Below, piece by piece: positions 36,960 to 47,617 of a stretch of DNA of 64,000 bases. The position numbers and the translations under genes were made by a program. This stretch comes from Helicobacter aurati. GTDB lineage: Bacteria; Campylobacterota; Campylobacteria; Campylobacterales; Helicobacteraceae. Position 1 is the stretch's first letter; every line of letters begins with the position of its first letter. The stretch covers positions 55,627 to 119,626 of the forward strand of contig NZ_NXLW01000006.1 in the NCBI RefSeq assembly GCF_003364265.1. Direction: 5' to 3'. Below the pieces are notes generated by a model. That model made no database searches, had not been told where the DNA came from, and saw only the letters and a program-made list of their open reading frames with translations.

Positions 36960-37547
36960 ATGGAATTTATAGTCCAAAAGATTGGTATGAGTAGAACTAT
37001 TGTAGCACCTAGTCGTGCCGTTACCCTTTTAAAAATTATACCTACAAAAATATGTAAAATACATGAAGGAAAGGCACTTGTTGCATATCCTCGGGGAAAA
37101 TGTTTTAACAAAAGTATTGAAGGAAATCAAAAAAAATATAATCTTACTAAAGAATATAACCGTTTTGCAGTACTTAACATTAAGCAAGCCACAGAAGGCG
37201 ATATCAACACTTCTTGCCTTAGTGAAGGAGTAAGACTAAAAGCGACTTTTAGAACGAAAGGAAGAGGTTTTAGTGGGGCAATTAAACGATGGAATTTTCA
37301 AGGCGGTCCAAGCAGTCACGGAAGTAGATTCCATAGAAGATTAGGATCTATTGGCAATAGAGAATGGCCGGGTAGAGTACAACCAGGGAAAAAAATGGCA
37401 GGACATTATGGAGACGATAATGTCACTGTACAAAGTCAAGTTGTTTCTTTTGATAAACAAAGCAATATTCTTGTATTAAGTGGTTCTGTATCAGGATATA
37501 ACGGGGCATACGGAAAGATTACTATTTTAGAGAAAAAGAGGCAATAA
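36960..37547 (+). CDS. rplC: 50S ribosomal protein L3
   Basis: uL3, an early assembly protein near the peptidyl-transferase centre. The 195-residue protein begins [12 protein letters not shown] and contains the [18 protein letters not shown] loop that reaches toward the active site. It is slightly shorter than E. coli L3. Its stop overlaps the rplD start (TAATG), so translation is coupled. Confidence 0.97.
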   Translation: MEFIVQKIGMSRTIVAPSRAVTLLKIIPTKICKIHEGKALVAYPRGKCFNKSIEGNQKKYNLTKEYNRFAVLNIKQATEGDINTSCLSEGVRLKATFRTKGRGFSGAIKRWNFQGGPSSHGSRFHRRLGSIGNREWPGRVQPGKKMAGHYGDDNVTVQSQVVSFDKQSNILVLSGSVSGYNGAYGKITILEKKRQ

Positions 37548-38161
37548 TGAGTCATGCAATTATATTAAATGATAGGCTGATAGAAACTGACGTACTACAG
37601 CTACCAGAACGTTATAACGGAATCAAAGAGCATAATCTTTATTTATATGTAAAGTCTTATCTTGCTGAAACTAGGGCAAATAATGCCCAAGTGAAAACTC
37701 GCGGTAAGGTTAGCGGTGGAGGCAAGAAGCCTTGGTCACAAAAGGGTGGTGGTAGAGCTAGAGCTGGAAGTATCACATCTCCTGTATTTGTGGGCGGTGG
37801 TGTTAGTCATGGTCCTAGCAATATAAAAAATTATTATCTTAAGATCAATAAAAAGCAAAAAAAACTAGCCCTAGAATTTGCCCTTAAGCAGAAAGCAGAT
37901 TCCAAGGCTTTGTTTATTGTGGATTCTTTAAAAATTCCAACCGGGAAAACAAAAGATGCTTACGCTAAATTTAAAGCAATTAAGCAAAAAAATACGTTAT
38001 TTGTTATGCAAATGAGCGATGAAAAGACTTTTTTTGCGTTTCGTAATATACAGGATTGTTATTTAATTGATGCAAATGAGTTGAATGCTTATCTTATAGC
38101 CACGTTCAGAAGTGTAGTGATAGAAAAAGCTGTTTTTGATGAAATCATAAAAAGAGGTTAG
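37547..38161 (+). CDS. rplD: 50S ribosomal protein L4
   Basis: uL4 lines the exit tunnel, and in E. coli represses the S10 operon. The 204-residue protein has the tunnel loop [18 protein letters not shown] (about residues 45-62) with the conserved RARAGS after it. The start shares one base with the rplC stop. rplW follows after four bases. Confidence 0.97.
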   Translation: MSHAIILNDRLIETDVLQLPERYNGIKEHNLYLYVKSYLAETRANNAQVKTRGKVSGGGKKPWSQKGGGRARAGSITSPVFVGGGVSHGPSNIKNYYLKINKKQKKLALEFALKQKADSKALFIVDSLKIPTGKTKDAYAKFKAIKQKNTLFVMQMSDEKTFFAFRNIQDCYLIDANELNAYLIATFRSVVIEKAVFDEIIKRG

Positions 38162-38165
38162 AAAA

Positions 38166-38447
38166 ATGGCAGATATAACGGATATTAAAACAATTTTATA
38201 CACAGAGAAATCTTTAGAATTAAAAGAGAAAGGTGTGTTAGTTGTGCAGACTTCTACGCGAATGACAAAGAACAAACTTAAAGAAATTTTTAAAAGTTAT
38301 TTCGGTTTTACTCCCATTAAAATAAATTCCTTGCGACAAGAAGGAAAAGCTAAACGTTTTAAAAATAAAATGGGGCGAAGAATAGATTTTAAAAAGTTCT
38401 ATGTTAAGGTTCCAGAAGGTGCGAATGTCGATTCGCTTTCTATGTAA
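38166..38447 (+). CDS. rplW: 50S ribosomal protein L23
   Basis: uL23 sits at the tunnel exit and docks trigger factor and SRP. The 93-residue protein begins [16 protein letters not shown] and includes the NKLKEIF segment and the basic loop [15 protein letters not shown]. It lies four bases after rplD. Confidence 0.96.
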   Translation: MADITDIKTILYTEKSLELKEKGVLVVQTSTRMTKNKLKEIFKSYFGFTPIKINSLRQEGKAKRFKNKMGRRIDFKKFYVKVPEGANVDSLSM

Positions 38448-38464
38448 TCACTAAGGAGAAAGAT

Positions 38465-39292
38465 ATGCCAATTAAAACTTATAAACCTTATACTCCTAGT
38501 AGAAGATTTATGTCTAATCTCAGTTCAGATGATATTACAGCTAAGCCTTCTGTGCGAAGATTGCTTACAAAGCTTGCTGTAAATGCTGGAAGAAATAATA
38601 ATGGTAGGATCACTAGCAGGCATAAAGCAGGTGGAGCAAAAAAATTATATAGAATTATTGATTTTAAACGTGATAAGTTCAATGTTGAAGGTAGAGTTAG
38701 TGCTATTGAGTATGATCCTTATAGGAATTGTCGTATTGCCTTGATTAATTATGTAGATGGCGAAAAGAGATATATTATTCAGTCAAGTGGGCTAAAGGTA
38801 GGGGATCTGGTGCTTGCAGCTGAAGGCGAACTCGATATAAAGGTTGGTTTTGCAATGAAGCTTAAAAATATTCCTGTTGGAACTATTGTACACAATATCG
38901 AATTACAACCAAAGGCTGGTGGTGCTATTGCTCGAAGTGCTGGCTCCTATGCTCAAATTATGGGCAGGGAAGGTAAATATACTATTTTACGTATGCCTAG
39001 CGGCGAAATGCGTTATGTTTTAGAAGAATGTATGGCTACTATAGGAGTTGTTGGTAACGGAGATTTTATTAATATTTCTATTGGCAAAGCAGGACGTAAT
39101 AGGCATAGGGGTATTCGACCTCAAACTAGGGGCAGTGCTATGAATCCAGTTGACCATCCGCATGGTGGTGGTGAAGGTAAAACTGGATCTAGCGGACATC
39201 CTGTCTCACCTTGGGGTATGCCAACAAAGGGATATAAAACTAGACGTAAAAAAGCAAGTGATAGATTAATCATTTCAAGAAAAAAGAAATAA
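38465..39292 (+). CDS. rplB: 50S ribosomal protein L2
   Basis: uL2, required for subunit association and peptidyl-transferase activity. The 275-residue protein has [16 protein letters not shown] at about residues 40-55 and the conserved [14 protein letters not shown] loop near the C-terminus with its essential histidine. AAGGAG precedes the start. Confidence 0.98.
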   Translation: MPIKTYKPYTPSRRFMSNLSSDDITAKPSVRRLLTKLAVNAGRNNNGRITSRHKAGGAKKLYRIIDFKRDKFNVEGRVSAIEYDPYRNCRIALINYVDGEKRYIIQSSGLKVGDLVLAAEGELDIKVGFAMKLKNIPVGTIVHNIELQPKAGGAIARSAGSYAQIMGREGKYTILRMPSGEMRYVLEECMATIGVVGNGDFINISIGKAGRNRHRGIRPQTRGSAMNPVDHPHGGGEGKTGSSGHPVSPWGMPTKGYKTRRKKASDRLIISRKKK

Positions 39293-39302
39293 GGAATAAG
39301 TA

Positions 39303-39584
39303 ATGGCGAGATCGATAAAAAAAGGACCATTCATAGATGAACATCTTGAAAAGAAGATTCTAAAGGCGAAGCAACTGAAAGATAATAAGCCCATTAAAAC
39401 ATGGTCAAGAAGAAGTACGGTTCTTCCCGAAATGATAGGACTGACTTTTAATGTGCATAATGGTAGATTGTTTGTACCTGTATATATCACTGAGAATCAT
39501 GTTGGTTATAAATTGGGTGAATTTGCCCCCACAAGAACTTTTAGGGGACATAAGGGAAGTGTGCAAAAAAAGATTGGAAAATAA
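39303..39584 (+). CDS. rpsS: 30S ribosomal protein S19
   Basis: uS19 of the 30S head. The 93-residue protein begins [14 protein letters not shown] and contains [14 protein letters not shown] and [14 protein letters not shown], all family signatures. It lies ten bases after rplB. Confidence 0.98.
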   Translation: MARSIKKGPFIDEHLEKKILKAKQLKDNKPIKTWSRRSTVLPEMIGLTFNVHNGRLFVPVYITENHVGYKLGEFAPTRTFRGHKGSVQKKIGK

Positions 39585-39611
39585 CAATTAAAAAAGATTA
39601 GAGAGGATTTT

Positions 39612-39986
39612 ATGATTAATGCGGATAAGATACAAGGCAGCAGAGCAGTTTTAAAACATATAAGACTTTCTCCTACAAAAGCAAGACTTGTCGCGAGACA
39701 AGTACAAGGATTGAATGCAGAAGTTGCTTTAGCTATGTTAGAGTTTACCCCCAACAAAGCTGCGAAGTTTATTTATAAGACAATTGCTTCTGCAGTTGCA
39801 AATGGTAGTTACGAGGCTTCGAGTGTGGAGATTATTTCATGTCGTATTGATAAAGGTCCCGTGTTGAAACGTTTTATGCCTCGCGCTAGAGGAAGAGCAA
39901 CCCCTATTCATAAGCCAATGTCACACATTTATGTGGAAGTAGGTGAAGTGAAGAAAAGCTCTAATACGTCAGTTGCAAAAAAATAA
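39612..39986 (+). CDS. rplV: 50S ribosomal protein L22
   Basis: uL22, whose beta-hairpin lines the exit tunnel. The 124-residue protein has LSPTKARLVARQVQG at about residues 20-34 and the hairpin region KRFMPRARGRATPIHKP near residue 90. The tail after VEVGEV is short and polar. GAGAGGA precedes the start. Confidence 0.97.
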   Translation: MINADKIQGSRAVLKHIRLSPTKARLVARQVQGLNAEVALAMLEFTPNKAAKFIYKTIASAVANGSYEASSVEIISCRIDKGPVLKRFMPRARGRATPIHKPMSHIYVEVGEVKKSSNTSVAKK

Positions 39987-40033
39987 GACTATTATTATGA
40001 TATTGGATAAATAAATTAAGGTGAGGTTAATAT

Positions 40034-40714
40034 ATGGGTCAAAAAGTTAATCCGATAGGACTAAGATTGGGTATTAATAGAAATTGGACTTCAAGATGGT
40101 TTCCAGATTCTAAAAATACACCAGAGAGGATAGGGGAAGATTATATTATTCGCAAATTTTTAAAGAAAGAACTTTATTACGCCAGTATCAGTGAAATTAT
40201 CATTGAGAGAATGGCATCTAAGTTGCGTGTGAATATTATTGCTGCAAAGCCCGGTTTAATCATTGGTAAAAAGGGAGCTGATATTGAGAAAGTGAAAGAA
40301 ACCTTGAAAAAACTTGTCAATAAAGATATTTCAATTAATATTAAAGAAGTTAAAAAGTTTCAAGCAAATGCACAGTTGGCAGCTGAAAACATAGCCACAC
40401 AATTAGAAAGAAGAATTGCTTTTAGAAGAGCTATGAAAAAGGTTATGCAGCAGGCAATGAAATCCGGTGCCAAGGGGATCAAGGTTAAAGTCTCTGGTCG
40501 CTTGGCCGGAGCAGAAATGGCTCGCACAGAATGGTATATGGAGGGTAGAGTGCCTTTGCATACTTTACGTGCAAAGATTGATTATGGATTTGCCGAAGCC
40601 TCTACTACTTATGGGATTATCGGTGTTAAAGTGTGGATTTTTAAAGGTGAGATTTTACAAAAAGGTATACAAACAGAGAAAGAAGATTCACGTTTGAAAA
40701 GTAAGAGGAGATAA
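40034..40714 (+). CDS. rpsC: 30S ribosomal protein S3
   Basis: uS3 at the mRNA entry channel. The 226-residue protein begins [15 protein letters not shown], has a KH domain with [14 protein letters not shown] (about residues 75-88) and the [13 protein letters not shown] motif. Two bases separate it from rplP. Confidence 0.98.
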   Translation: MGQKVNPIGLRLGINRNWTSRWFPDSKNTPERIGEDYIIRKFLKKELYYASISEIIIERMASKLRVNIIAAKPGLIIGKKGADIEKVKETLKKLVNKDISINIKEVKKFQANAQLAAENIATQLERRIAFRRAMKKVMQQAMKSGAKGIKVKVSGRLAGAEMARTEWYMEGRVPLHTLRAKIDYGFAEASTTYGIIGVKVWIFKGEILQKGIQTEKEDSRLKSKRR

Positions 40715-40716
40715 CC

Positions 40717-41142
40717 ATGTTAATACCAAAAAAGACAAAATATAGGAAGCAGATGAAAGGTAGGAATCGTGGAAAATCCTTTCGTGGAAACAGTATTGCA
40801 TTTGGAGATATTGCTATCAAAGCTGTAGAGCATGGCAGGATAGATTCTCGACAAATAGAATCTGCAAGAATTGCAATGACAAGACATGTTAAAAGAGCTG
40901 GGAAAGTTTGGATACGAGTTTTTCCTGACAAACCGCTTACCGCTAAACCACTCGAGGTAAGAATGGGAAAAGGTAAGGGAGGCGTTGAAAAATGGGTAAT
41001 GAATATTAAGCCCGGTAGAATTATTTATGAGATGACTGGAATTGATGAACAAGTTGCGAGAGAAGCTTTAGCTTTAGCGCAGAGTAAGTTGCCTTTTAGG
41101 ACAAAAATTATTACGAGCGAGAATGAAAATGAAATATATTGA
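40717..41142 (+). CDS. rplP: 50S ribosomal protein L16
   Basis: uL16, a late assembly protein near the A-site tRNA. The 141-residue protein starts [16 protein letters not shown] and has the conserved [14 protein letters not shown]. Its last 14 bases overlap rpmC in another frame, suggesting translational coupling. Confidence 0.98.
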   Translation: MLIPKKTKYRKQMKGRNRGKSFRGNSIAFGDIAIKAVEHGRIDSRQIESARIAMTRHVKRAGKVWIRVFPDKPLTAKPLEVRMGKGKGGVEKWVMNIKPGRIIYEMTGIDEQVAREALALAQSKLPFRTKIITSENENEIY

Positions 41143-41332
41143 GTTACAAGATAAAAGTTTGACAGAGTTGCAACAATTATTAAAAGATAAAAAAGCCGAA
41201 TTGTTTACTCTAAAAATTCAGCTTAAGACTATGCAGCTTACCAAAACTAGCCAAATAGCTAGCACGCGTAAAGATATAGCCAGAATTTCCACTGCTATTT
41301 CACAGAAAGCAATGCAAAGTTCTTACAATTGA
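41129..41332 (+). CDS. rpmC: 50S ribosomal protein L29
   Basis: uL29 at the tunnel exit, two helices. The 67-residue frame begins [17 protein letters not shown], matching the family start. An ATG six bases upstream (41123) adds two residues and cannot be excluded. The conserved [14 protein letters not shown] segment is present. It overlaps rplP by 14 bases. Confidence 0.95.
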   Translation: MKYIELQDKSLTELQQLLKDKKAELFTLKIQLKTMQLTKTSQIASTRKDIARISTAISQKAMQSSYN

Positions 41333-41368
41333 AAATAAATCATTAATATTGTTTAAAGGAAATGTTTA

Positions 41369-41635
41369 ATGGGCAATGAACACGCACATAAGAGGGTTGT
41401 ACAAGGGAAAATAATTAGTATAGCAGGTAATAAGAGTCCTGTAGTCCTCGTAGAGAGAAAGGTTGTACATCCTAAATATCGTAAGATTGTAAAAAGGTTT
41501 AAAAAATATATTATTCATGATGAAGAAAATAGGGGAAAAGTAGGTGATATAGTTACTGCTGTTGAATGTAAACCTATTTCCAGACGTAAAGCTTTTAACT
41601 TAAAAGAAATCGTTATAGTTGGAGTATCAGAATGA
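41369..41635 (+). CDS. rpsQ: 30S ribosomal protein S17
   Basis: uS17, an early-binding 30S protein. The 88-residue protein has [18 protein letters not shown] and the conserved KYIIHDEEN and [10 protein letters not shown] stretches. Its stop overlaps the rplN start by four bases (ATGA). Confidence 0.97.
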   Translation: MGNEHAHKRVVQGKIISIAGNKSPVVLVERKVVHPKYRKIVKRFKKYIIHDEENRGKVGDIVTAVECKPISRRKAFNLKEIVIVGVSE

Positions 41636-42000
41636 TTCAGAGTTTCACAAGGTTAAATGTTGCTGATAATAGCGGAGCAAAAGAAGTTATGTGCATTAAG
41701 GTATTGGGCGGTAGCCATAAACGATATGCTTCTGTTGGGGACGTTGTTGTTGTCTCGGTTAAAAAGGCTATTCCAAATGGAAAAGTGAAAAGACGACAAG
41801 TTTTAAAGGCGGTAGTTGTTAGAACAAAGAAAGAAATTCATAGAGATAACGGTTCACTTGTTCGTTTTGATGATAATGCCGTTGTTCTTTTAGATGCAAA
41901 AAGAGAACCTATCGGAACACGTATTTTTGGACCTGTAAGTAGAGAAGTTCGTTATGCTAACTTTATGAAAATTATTTCATTGGCTCCGGAGGTATTGTAA
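41632..42000 (+). CDS. rplN: 50S ribosomal protein L14
   Basis: uL14 forms bridge contacts with 16S rRNA. The 122-residue protein begins [18 protein letters not shown] and carries [24 protein letters not shown]. It overlaps rpsQ by four bases and rplX by one, a tightly coupled stretch. Confidence 0.98.
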   Translation: MIQSFTRLNVADNSGAKEVMCIKVLGGSHKRYASVGDVVVVSVKKAIPNGKVKRRQVLKAVVVRTKKEIHRDNGSLVRFDDNAVVLLDAKREPIGTRIFGPVSREVRYANFMKIISLAPEVL

Positions 42001-42224
42001 TGAATAAGATAAAAATCAAGAAAGGCGATACAGTAAGTATTATTGCTGGTGATGATAAGGGTAAAGTAGGTGAAGTTCTTGCTGTTTTACCTAAGAAAAA
42101 TATGATTATTGTGAAAGACTGTAGAATAGTAAAAAAAGCAATTAAGCCAACAGAAGAGAATAAGAAAGGCGGTTTTGTCGGTAAAGAAATGCCAATTCAT
42201 ATCTCTAATGTGAAAAAATCTTAG
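42000..42224 (+). CDS. rplX: 50S ribosomal protein L24
   Basis: uL24, an assembly initiator with a KOW motif. The 74-residue protein has [20 protein letters not shown] at the start and ends at VKKS, shorter than E. coli L24 (104 residues), as is usual in this lineage. Start overlaps the rplN stop (TAATG). Confidence 0.96.
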   Translation: MNKIKIKKGDTVSIIAGDDKGKVGEVLAVLPKKNMIIVKDCRIVKKAIKPTEENKKGGFVGKEMPIHISNVKKS

Positions 42225-42236
42225 GGAGGTTGCTCT

Positions 42237-42782
42237 ATGTACGCGTTAAAAGAACGGTATAAGCAGGAGATACCAAGAGAGCTTGCAGAAGAACTTGGTA
42301 TCACAAATCCCCATTTATTACCTAAGCTAGAAAAAGTTGTTATTAGTGTAGGTGCTGGTGAATATGCTAAAGAGGCGAAGATTATGCAAAATATTGCTGA
42401 CACAATATCTCTTATTGCTGGACAAAAAGCTATTATGACTAAAGCTAAGAAATCTGTTGCCGGTTTTAAAATGCGCGAAGGTATGCCTATGGGGGTAAAG
42501 GTAACTCTTCGTAATAATAATATGTTTAATTTTCTTGAAAAACTTATTGTTATCACTTTGCCAAGAGTAAAAGATTTTAGGGGTGTTCCTCGTAATGGCT
42601 TTGATGGTAGAGGTAATTATAGTTTTGGACTAACTGAACAGCTTATGTTTCCAGAGGTTGTTTATGATGACATTCTAGTAACACACGGTATGAATATCAC
42701 CATTGTTACTAGCGCACAAGATGATAAAGAAGCGTTTAAGCTTTTAGAACTGCTTGGCATGCCTTTTGCGAAAAGGAGATAA
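42237..42782 (+). CDS. rplE: 50S ribosomal protein L5
   Basis: uL5 binds 5S rRNA and contacts S13 and P-site tRNA. The 181-residue protein contains [18 protein letters not shown] and the conserved RDFRGV-like [20 protein letters not shown], given here in two pieces. AGGGAGG lies just upstream. One base separates it from the S14 start. Confidence 0.97.
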   Translation: MYALKERYKQEIPRELAEELGITNPHLLPKLEKVVISVGAGEYAKEAKIMQNIADTISLIAGQKAIMTKAKKSVAGFKMREGMPMGVKVTLRNNNMFNFLEKLIVITLPRVKDFRGVPRNGFDGRGNYSFGLTEQLMFPEVVYDDILVTHGMNITIVTSAQDDKEAFKLLELLGMPFAKRR

Positions 42783-42783
42783 A

Positions 42784-42969
42784 ATGGCAAAAAAATCTAT
42801 GGTAGAAAAAGCAAAAAGAAAGGCGAGATTCCGTGTTCGCAAGTATACAAGGTGTCAGGTATGTGGAAGACCGCATTCTGTATATAGGGATTTTTCTTTA
42901 TGTAGGGTGTGTTTGCGTAAAATGGGTAATGAAGGATTCATTCCCGGTCTTAGAAAAGCAAGCTGGTAA
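42784..42969 (+). CDS. rpsZ: 30S ribosomal protein S14 type Z
   Basis: Zinc-binding short form of uS14, 61 residues. Four cysteines C24, C27, C40 and C43 form the zinc site (CQVCG and CRVCL). The start at 42784 follows AAAAGGAG at 42771-42778; an in-frame start at 42754 lies inside rplE. The gene sits in the usual rplE-rpsH interval. Confidence 0.96.
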   Translation: MAKKSMVEKAKRKARFRVRKYTRCQVCGRPHSVYRDFSLCRVCLRKMGNEGFIPGLRKASW

Positions 42970-43003
42970 CTAAATAAAAGATTAAAGCACGAGGAGTTTT
43001 TCC

Positions 43004-43399
43004 ATGGTAAACGATATTATTGCAGATTCTATAACAAGAATTAGAAATGCAACGATGAGAAGACTTGATAGTACAGAACTTTATTACGCAAAAATTGTTA
43101 CGCATATTTTGGATGTTTTTAAAGAAAGAGGGTTTATTAAGGACTATAAGATTAATAATAAAGATTCCAAGCAGAGTATTTTTGTTCAACTTGCTTATGA
43201 TGATAGAGGCATATCTATAATTAATGAAATTGTTCGTATAAGTAAACCAGGCAGACGTGTTTATAAATCACGCGACGAACTTAAGCGATTTAAAAATGGT
43301 TATGGAATTATTGTCGTTAGTACAAGTAAGGGCGTGATTGCGAATGATGAAGCATATAAACGAAATGTTGGTGGCGAAGCACTCTGCAGTATTTGGTGA
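43004..43399 (+). CDS. rpsH: 30S ribosomal protein S8
   Basis: uS8 binds the central domain of 16S rRNA, and in E. coli represses the spc operon. The 131-residue protein begins [16 protein letters not shown] and ends with the family segment [14 protein letters not shown] precedes the start. Confidence 0.97.
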   Translation: MVNDIIADSITRIRNATMRRLDSTELYYAKIVTHILDVFKERGFIKDYKINNKDSKQSIFVQLAYDDRGISIINEIVRISKPGRRVYKSRDELKRFKNGYGIIVVSTSKGVIANDEAYKRNVGGEALCSIW

Positions 43400-43412
43400 T
43401 TAGGAGATAATT

Positions 43413-43949
43413 ATGTCGAGAATTGGTAAGAAACCAATCACTATTCCTAGTGATATTGAAGTAAAGATAGAAAAGACAAAAATTGTTTTTAAAAGCAAAA
43501 AAGAGATTAAGGAACTTGAAACCTATGGCCGTGTTGGAATCAGCATAGATTCTGGTTCGCTTATGTTTTCAAAGATAGACGAAAATATGCAGTCTCGTGC
43601 TTTTTGGGGAACTTATCGTGCGCTTGCAAATAATATTATTGTCGGATTACAAAGTGGCTTTAGTAAGACTTTAGAAATTAATGGTGTAGGGTACAAAGCC
43701 TCCGTAAATGGGAAAATTTTAGAGTTAGCACTCGGTTTCTCCCATCCTATTAAATATGATATTCCTGATAATATTACTGTGGCAGTGGAAAAAAATAACA
43801 TTATTATTAAAGGTGGCGATAAACAGCAAGTAGGACAGATTGCTGCTGAAATTAGAAAATTTAGACCTCCAGAGCCATATAAAGGCAAAGGTATAAAATA
43901 TAGTGACGAAATTATCTTGCGTAAAGCAGGAAAAACATCTAAAAAATAA
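43413..43949 (+). CDS. rplF: 50S ribosomal protein L6
   Basis: uL6 near the factor-binding site. The 178-residue protein begins [12 protein letters not shown], has the duplicated fold with [12 protein letters not shown], and ends with the signature [16 protein letters not shown]. It lies 13 bases after rpsH. Confidence 0.98.
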   Translation: MSRIGKKPITIPSDIEVKIEKTKIVFKSKKEIKELETYGRVGISIDSGSLMFSKIDENMQSRAFWGTYRALANNIIVGLQSGFSKTLEINGVGYKASVNGKILELALGFSHPIKYDIPDNITVAVEKNNIIIKGGDKQQVGQIAAEIRKFRPPEPYKGKGIKYSDEIILRKAGKTSKK

Positions 43950-43965
43950 TTAGAGGTAATTATAA

Positions 43966-44322
43966 ATGACTCCTAAAGTTCTACAAAAAAAGAAAACCTT
44001 ACGATTAAAAAGAAAGTTGCGTGTGAGACAGAATCACAGAGGATCTGCTATTAAGCCAAGAGTAAGCGTGTTTCGTTCAAATAAGTATTTTTATGCGCAA
44101 GCTATTAATGATGAGACGGGTCATACTATAGCAGCGATTGATTCTAGAATATGTGGTCTTGGCAACAATAAAAAAGATGCACAGAAGCTTGGTGAAGAAT
44201 TCGCGAAATTACTATTATCCAAGAATATTGGTGAGATAATTTTTGACAGGAATGGCTATCTTTACCATGGTGTAGTAGCTTGTTTTGCGGATAATTTAAG
44301 AAATAACGGAATAGTATTTTAA
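43966..44322 (+). CDS. rplR: 50S ribosomal protein L18
   Basis: uL18 binds 5S rRNA. The 118-residue protein has the basic N-terminus (LRLKRKLRVRQNHRG), then KPRVSVFRSNKYFYAQ and the C-terminal FDRNGYLYHGVVACFAD motif. It lies 16 bases after rplF and nine bases before rpsE. Confidence 0.97.
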   Translation: MTPKVLQKKKTLRLKRKLRVRQNHRGSAIKPRVSVFRSNKYFYAQAINDETGHTIAAIDSRICGLGNNKKDAQKLGEEFAKLLLSKNIGEIIFDRNGYLYHGVVACFADNLRNNGIVF

Positions 44323-44331
44323 GGAGACTGG

Positions 44332-44772
44332 ATGGAAATCAATCGAGAAGAGTTTAGTGAAGTTGTAGTAAATATTGGTAGAGTTACCAAAGTTGTCAAA
44401 GGTGGTAGAAGATTTAGATTTAATGCTCTTGTTGTAGTGGGCAATCGTAGTGGGCTAGTTGGTTTTGGCTTAGGTAAAGCTAAAGAGGTTCCAGATGCTA
44501 TAAAAAAAGCTATTGATGATGCTTTTAAAAATATTGTACAAATTAACATAAAGGGTACTACTATTGCCCATGATATTGAGCATAAATATAATGCAAGTAG
44601 GATTTTGCTCAAACCTGCAAGTGAAGGTACAGGCGTAATTTCCGGTGGTAGTGCTAGACCAGTCATAGAACTCGCAGGAATAAAAGATATTTTAACCAAG
44701 TCGCTTGGTTCAAATAACCCATACAATGTTGTACGTGCTACTATAGAAGCTTTAACGAAAATTAAATCATAG
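44332..44772 (+). CDS. rpsE: 30S ribosomal protein S5
   Basis: uS5, important for decoding accuracy. The 146-residue protein starts with [21 protein letters not shown] and includes the RNA-binding loop [16 protein letters not shown] and GLGKAKEVP. It is followed directly by rplO after 39 bases; rpmD (L30), which sits here in many bacteria, is absent. Confidence 0.98.
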   Translation: MEINREEFSEVVVNIGRVTKVVKGGRRFRFNALVVVGNRSGLVGFGLGKAKEVPDAIKKAIDDAFKNIVQINIKGTTIAHDIEHKYNASRILLKPASEGTGVISGGSARPVIELAGIKDILTKSLGSNNPYNVVRATIEALTKIKS

Positions 44773-44811
44773 AAAGTAGTTTAATTAGATTTTAATATAA
44801 GGATAGAGATT

Positions 44812-45228
44812 ATGTTGGAAAACATTAAGCCCGCGAGGAATAGTACAAAAAATATAAAAAGAATTGGTAGGGGACAAGGTTCTGGTATGGGTAAGACTTC
44901 TACTCGCGGTGGAAAGGGACAAACAGCGAGGACTGGTTATAAAGTAAAAAGAGGGTTTGAAGGAGGACAGCAACCTATACAGAGAAGGCTGCCCAAGGTT
45001 GGTTTTAGTTCCATGATAACAAAGCCTTTTGTTATCAATGTAGATAAGCAAAACAAAATTAAAGATTTAGCGTCTATTGATTTAGAGTCTCTTAGAACTA
45101 TTTATAATATTCCAAAATATGTTCGACAGGTGAAGCTTATAGGTACAACAGCAAAAGATTTTAAAGTAAAAATCAAGTCGAATAACGTTATTACTAGCCG
45201 TTCCTTGAAAGAGATAGATAATAGATAA
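44812..45228 (+). CDS. rplO: 50S ribosomal protein L15
   Basis: uL15, a late assembly protein. The 138-residue protein has the glycine-rich N-terminus (GRGQGSGMGKTSTRGGKGQ) and QPIQRRLPKVGF. AAGGATAG precedes the start. secY follows after 52 bases. Confidence 0.97.
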   Translation: MLENIKPARNSTKNIKRIGRGQGSGMGKTSTRGGKGQTARTGYKVKRGFEGGQQPIQRRLPKVGFSSMITKPFVINVDKQNKIKDLASIDLESLRTIYNIPKYVRQVKLIGTTAKDFKVKIKSNNVITSRSLKEIDNR

Positions 45229-45280
45229 CTACACATCATGAAAAGTCTGAATTTATAAAAATCCAAAGTTGGAATATCTA

Positions 45281-46540
45281 ATGAATAAATCCGTTCTCAA
45301 TAAAATTCTGATTACTTTAGCTTTTCTATTTGCTTATAGAATGTTGTCTTATGTCCCTGTTCCAGGTGTGGATGCATTGGAGATTAAAAAATTTTTTGAT
45401 ATTAATGCAGCCAATGCGTTGGGTCTATTTAATATGTTTAGTGGCAATGCCTTAGAGCGCGTAAGCATTATTTCGCTCGGTATTATGCCTTATATTACAG
45501 CATCTATCGTTATGGAACTTTTATCGGCAACGTTTGCTAATATAGGTAAAATGAAAAAAGAACGCGATGGTATGCAGCAGTATATGCAAATAGTACGTTA
45601 TTTGACAATATTTATCACAATAATACAATCTATAAGTGTTTCTTATGGTCTTAATAGTATAGATAGCGGCAATATTATTACTTTGGAAAACAAAACACTT
45701 TTCATTGCCCTGTCTGTCTTTTCTATGCTTACTGGGACCATGTTACTTATGTGGATAGGGGAACAAATTACCCAACGTGGAATCGGGAATGGAATCAGCC
45801 TGATTATTTTTGCTGGTATTGTTTCGGGTATTCCAAGTGCAATTGCATCTGAGTTTGAAGCCGTAAGTGTTAATGCCCGTAGCATATTAGATCTTATAAT
45901 TGTTGTCGCTGTGATTTTTTTGACAGTTTTTGTAATTATTTATATAGAGCTTGGCGAAAGAAGGATTCCAATATCTTATGCGCGCAAAGTAATCATGCAG
46001 AATCAAAATAAGAGGATTATGAATTATATTCCTATTAAAATGAATCTAAGCGGTGTTATTCCTCCTATATTCGCATCTGCTTTGTTAGTGTTTCCTTCCA
46101 CGATTTTGCAGCAAGCACCGGTAGATTCTATTTGGTCAAGGATAGCTGATTATATGAATCCTGCCTCTACTTCCTATAACCTCTTAATGTTTGTTTTCAT
46201 TATATTTTTTGCTTACTTTTACTCTTCTATTGTATTTAATTCAAAAGATATTGCAGAGAATTTAAAACGGCAGAATGGTTATATACCAGGATTACGTCCA
46301 GGGCAGAATACTTCCTCATATCTTAATGCGGTTGCAGGAAGATTAACATTTTGGGGTTCTTTATATTTAGCAATTATTTCTACTGTTCCATGGCTGTTAC
46401 TAAAAGGCATTGGTGTTCATTTTGTTTTTGGTGGTACATCAGTCTTAATCGTAGTGCAGGTTGCTATTGATACAATGCGCAAAATTGAAGCACAACTTTA
46501 TACAAGCAAATATAAAACTCTCAGCGTAGTTGGAATATAG
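45281..46540 (+). CDS. secY: Preprotein translocase channel subunit SecY
   Basis: Inner-membrane protein-conducting channel, 419 residues with ten transmembrane helices. Signatures include the plug-region start PGVDALEIKKFF, GIMPYITASIVMELL, QRGIGNGISLIIFAGI and IPISYARKV. The ATG at 45281 matches the family start MNKSVLNKILITL. An in-frame TTG at 45269 is unlikely. secE is in the window (19890), secG is not. Confidence 0.98.
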   Translation: MNKSVLNKILITLAFLFAYRMLSYVPVPGVDALEIKKFFDINAANALGLFNMFSGNALERVSIISLGIMPYITASIVMELLSATFANIGKMKKERDGMQQYMQIVRYLTIFITIIQSISVSYGLNSIDSGNIITLENKTLFIALSVFSMLTGTMLLMWIGEQITQRGIGNGISLIIFAGIVSGIPSAIASEFEAVSVNARSILDLIIVVAVIFLTVFVIIYIELGERRIPISYARKVIMQNQNKRIMNYIPIKMNLSGVIPPIFASALLVFPSTILQQAPVDSIWSRIADYMNPASTSYNLLMFVFIIFFAYFYSSIVFNSKDIAENLKRQNGYIPGLRPGQNTSSYLNAVAGRLTFWGSLYLAIISTVPWLLLKGIGVHFVFGGTSVLIVVQVAIDTMRKIEAQLYTSKYKTLSVVGI

Positions 46541-46547
46541 GTTTTTC

Positions 46548-47306
46548 ATGGGTATTGCAATTAAAAATAAAGACCAATTGCATACTATTGAAGAGGCAAG
46601 CCGTATCGTAGCTGTTGCTCTTGATTATGCGACAACAATTGTTTCTGAAGGTATAAGTCTTTTAGAGATTGATAAGGCAGTTGAAAACAAGATTATTTCG
46701 TTGGGTGCTATCCCAAGCTTTAAGGGATTATATGGATTTCCTAATGCAACTTGTATTTCAGTTAATGAAGTTATAATTCATGGCATTCCCACTAATTATT
46801 ATTTGAAAAGTGGAGATATTGTAGGTATTGACATTGGTACAAAATATAAGGGTTATTATGGTGATGGAGCAGTTACTGTTGGTGTAGGGGTTGTTCACGA
46901 GCAAGATAAGAGATTAATGGAATGTTCTTTACAAACCCTGATAAATACTATCGATTCTATAAAAGCTGGTATGAGATTTAAAGAAATTAGTGCAATATTA
47001 CAGGAGAATATTGAAAGTAGGGGGTTTGTTCCTTTGTTTGGCTTTTGTGGGCACGGTATAGGTACTAGTCCCCATGAAGAACCTAGTATTCCTAATTATT
47101 TAGAAAGTGGTGTGAAAATTGGTGGTCCTAAGGTAAAAGAGGGTATGGTTTTTTGCTTAGAACCTATGGTATGTCAGAAGAGTGGAGAGCCAGTTATATT
47201 AAACGATAAATGGTCAGTTGTGAGTAAAGATGGGTTAAATACTTCTCACCATGAGCACACAATTGCAATAATTGATGGTAGAGCAAGAATTCTTACGGAG
47301 TTATGA
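46548..47306 (+). CDS. map: Methionine aminopeptidase type I
   Basis: Removes the initiator methionine from nascent proteins. The 252-residue protein has the metal-binding residues of the family: two Asp in [19 protein letters not shown], His in CGHGIG, Glu in FCLEPM, and a final Glu in HHEHTIAI. The ATG at 46548 is preferred to an in-frame TTG at 46530, which lies inside secY. Coupled to infA, one base away. Confidence 0.97.
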   Translation: MGIAIKNKDQLHTIEEASRIVAVALDYATTIVSEGISLLEIDKAVENKIISLGAIPSFKGLYGFPNATCISVNEVIIHGIPTNYYLKSGDIVGIDIGTKYKGYYGDGAVTVGVGVVHEQDKRLMECSLQTLINTIDSIKAGMRFKEISAILQENIESRGFVPLFGFCGHGIGTSPHEEPSIPNYLESGVKIGGPKVKEGMVFCLEPMVCQKSGEPVILNDKWSVVSKDGLNTSHHEHTIAIIDGRARILTEL

Positions 47307-47307
47307 A

Positions 47308-47532
47308 ATGGCAAAAGACGATGTAATTAAGGTAGATGGCAAAGTGGTTGAAGCGTTACCTAGCACAACCTTTAGAGTAGAGTTGCAAAATGGACATATT
47401 GTACTCTGCCATATTTCAGGAAAGATGCGCATGCACAACATTAAGATATTGCCCGGCGATAATGTACAAATTGAGCTTACTCCCTACAGTCTTGATAAAG
47501 GTCGTATCGTACTGCGTTATCCTCGTGATTAG
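47308..47532 (+). CDS. infA: Translation initiation factor IF-1
   Basis: Small OB-fold factor that blocks the A site during initiation. The 74-residue protein begins [17 protein letters not shown] and has [14 protein letters not shown] and the ending RIVLRYPRD. The ATG at 47308 is preferred over 47272, which lies inside map. The rpmJ-rpsM-rpsK-rpsD-rpoA-rplQ genes that follow infA in related genomes are missing here, so the cluster breaks at this point. Confidence 0.97.
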   Translation: MAKDDVIKVDGKVVEALPSTTFRVELQNGHIVLCHISGKMRMHNIKILPGDNVQIELTPYSLDKGRIVLRYPRD

Positions 47533-47617
47533 CATTATTAACAAGATATTTGAGTGTGGATTACGTATTATTCATTTTAGAGGATAGCTTTTCTTGTTTT
47601 GATTTACTAAGATGTAG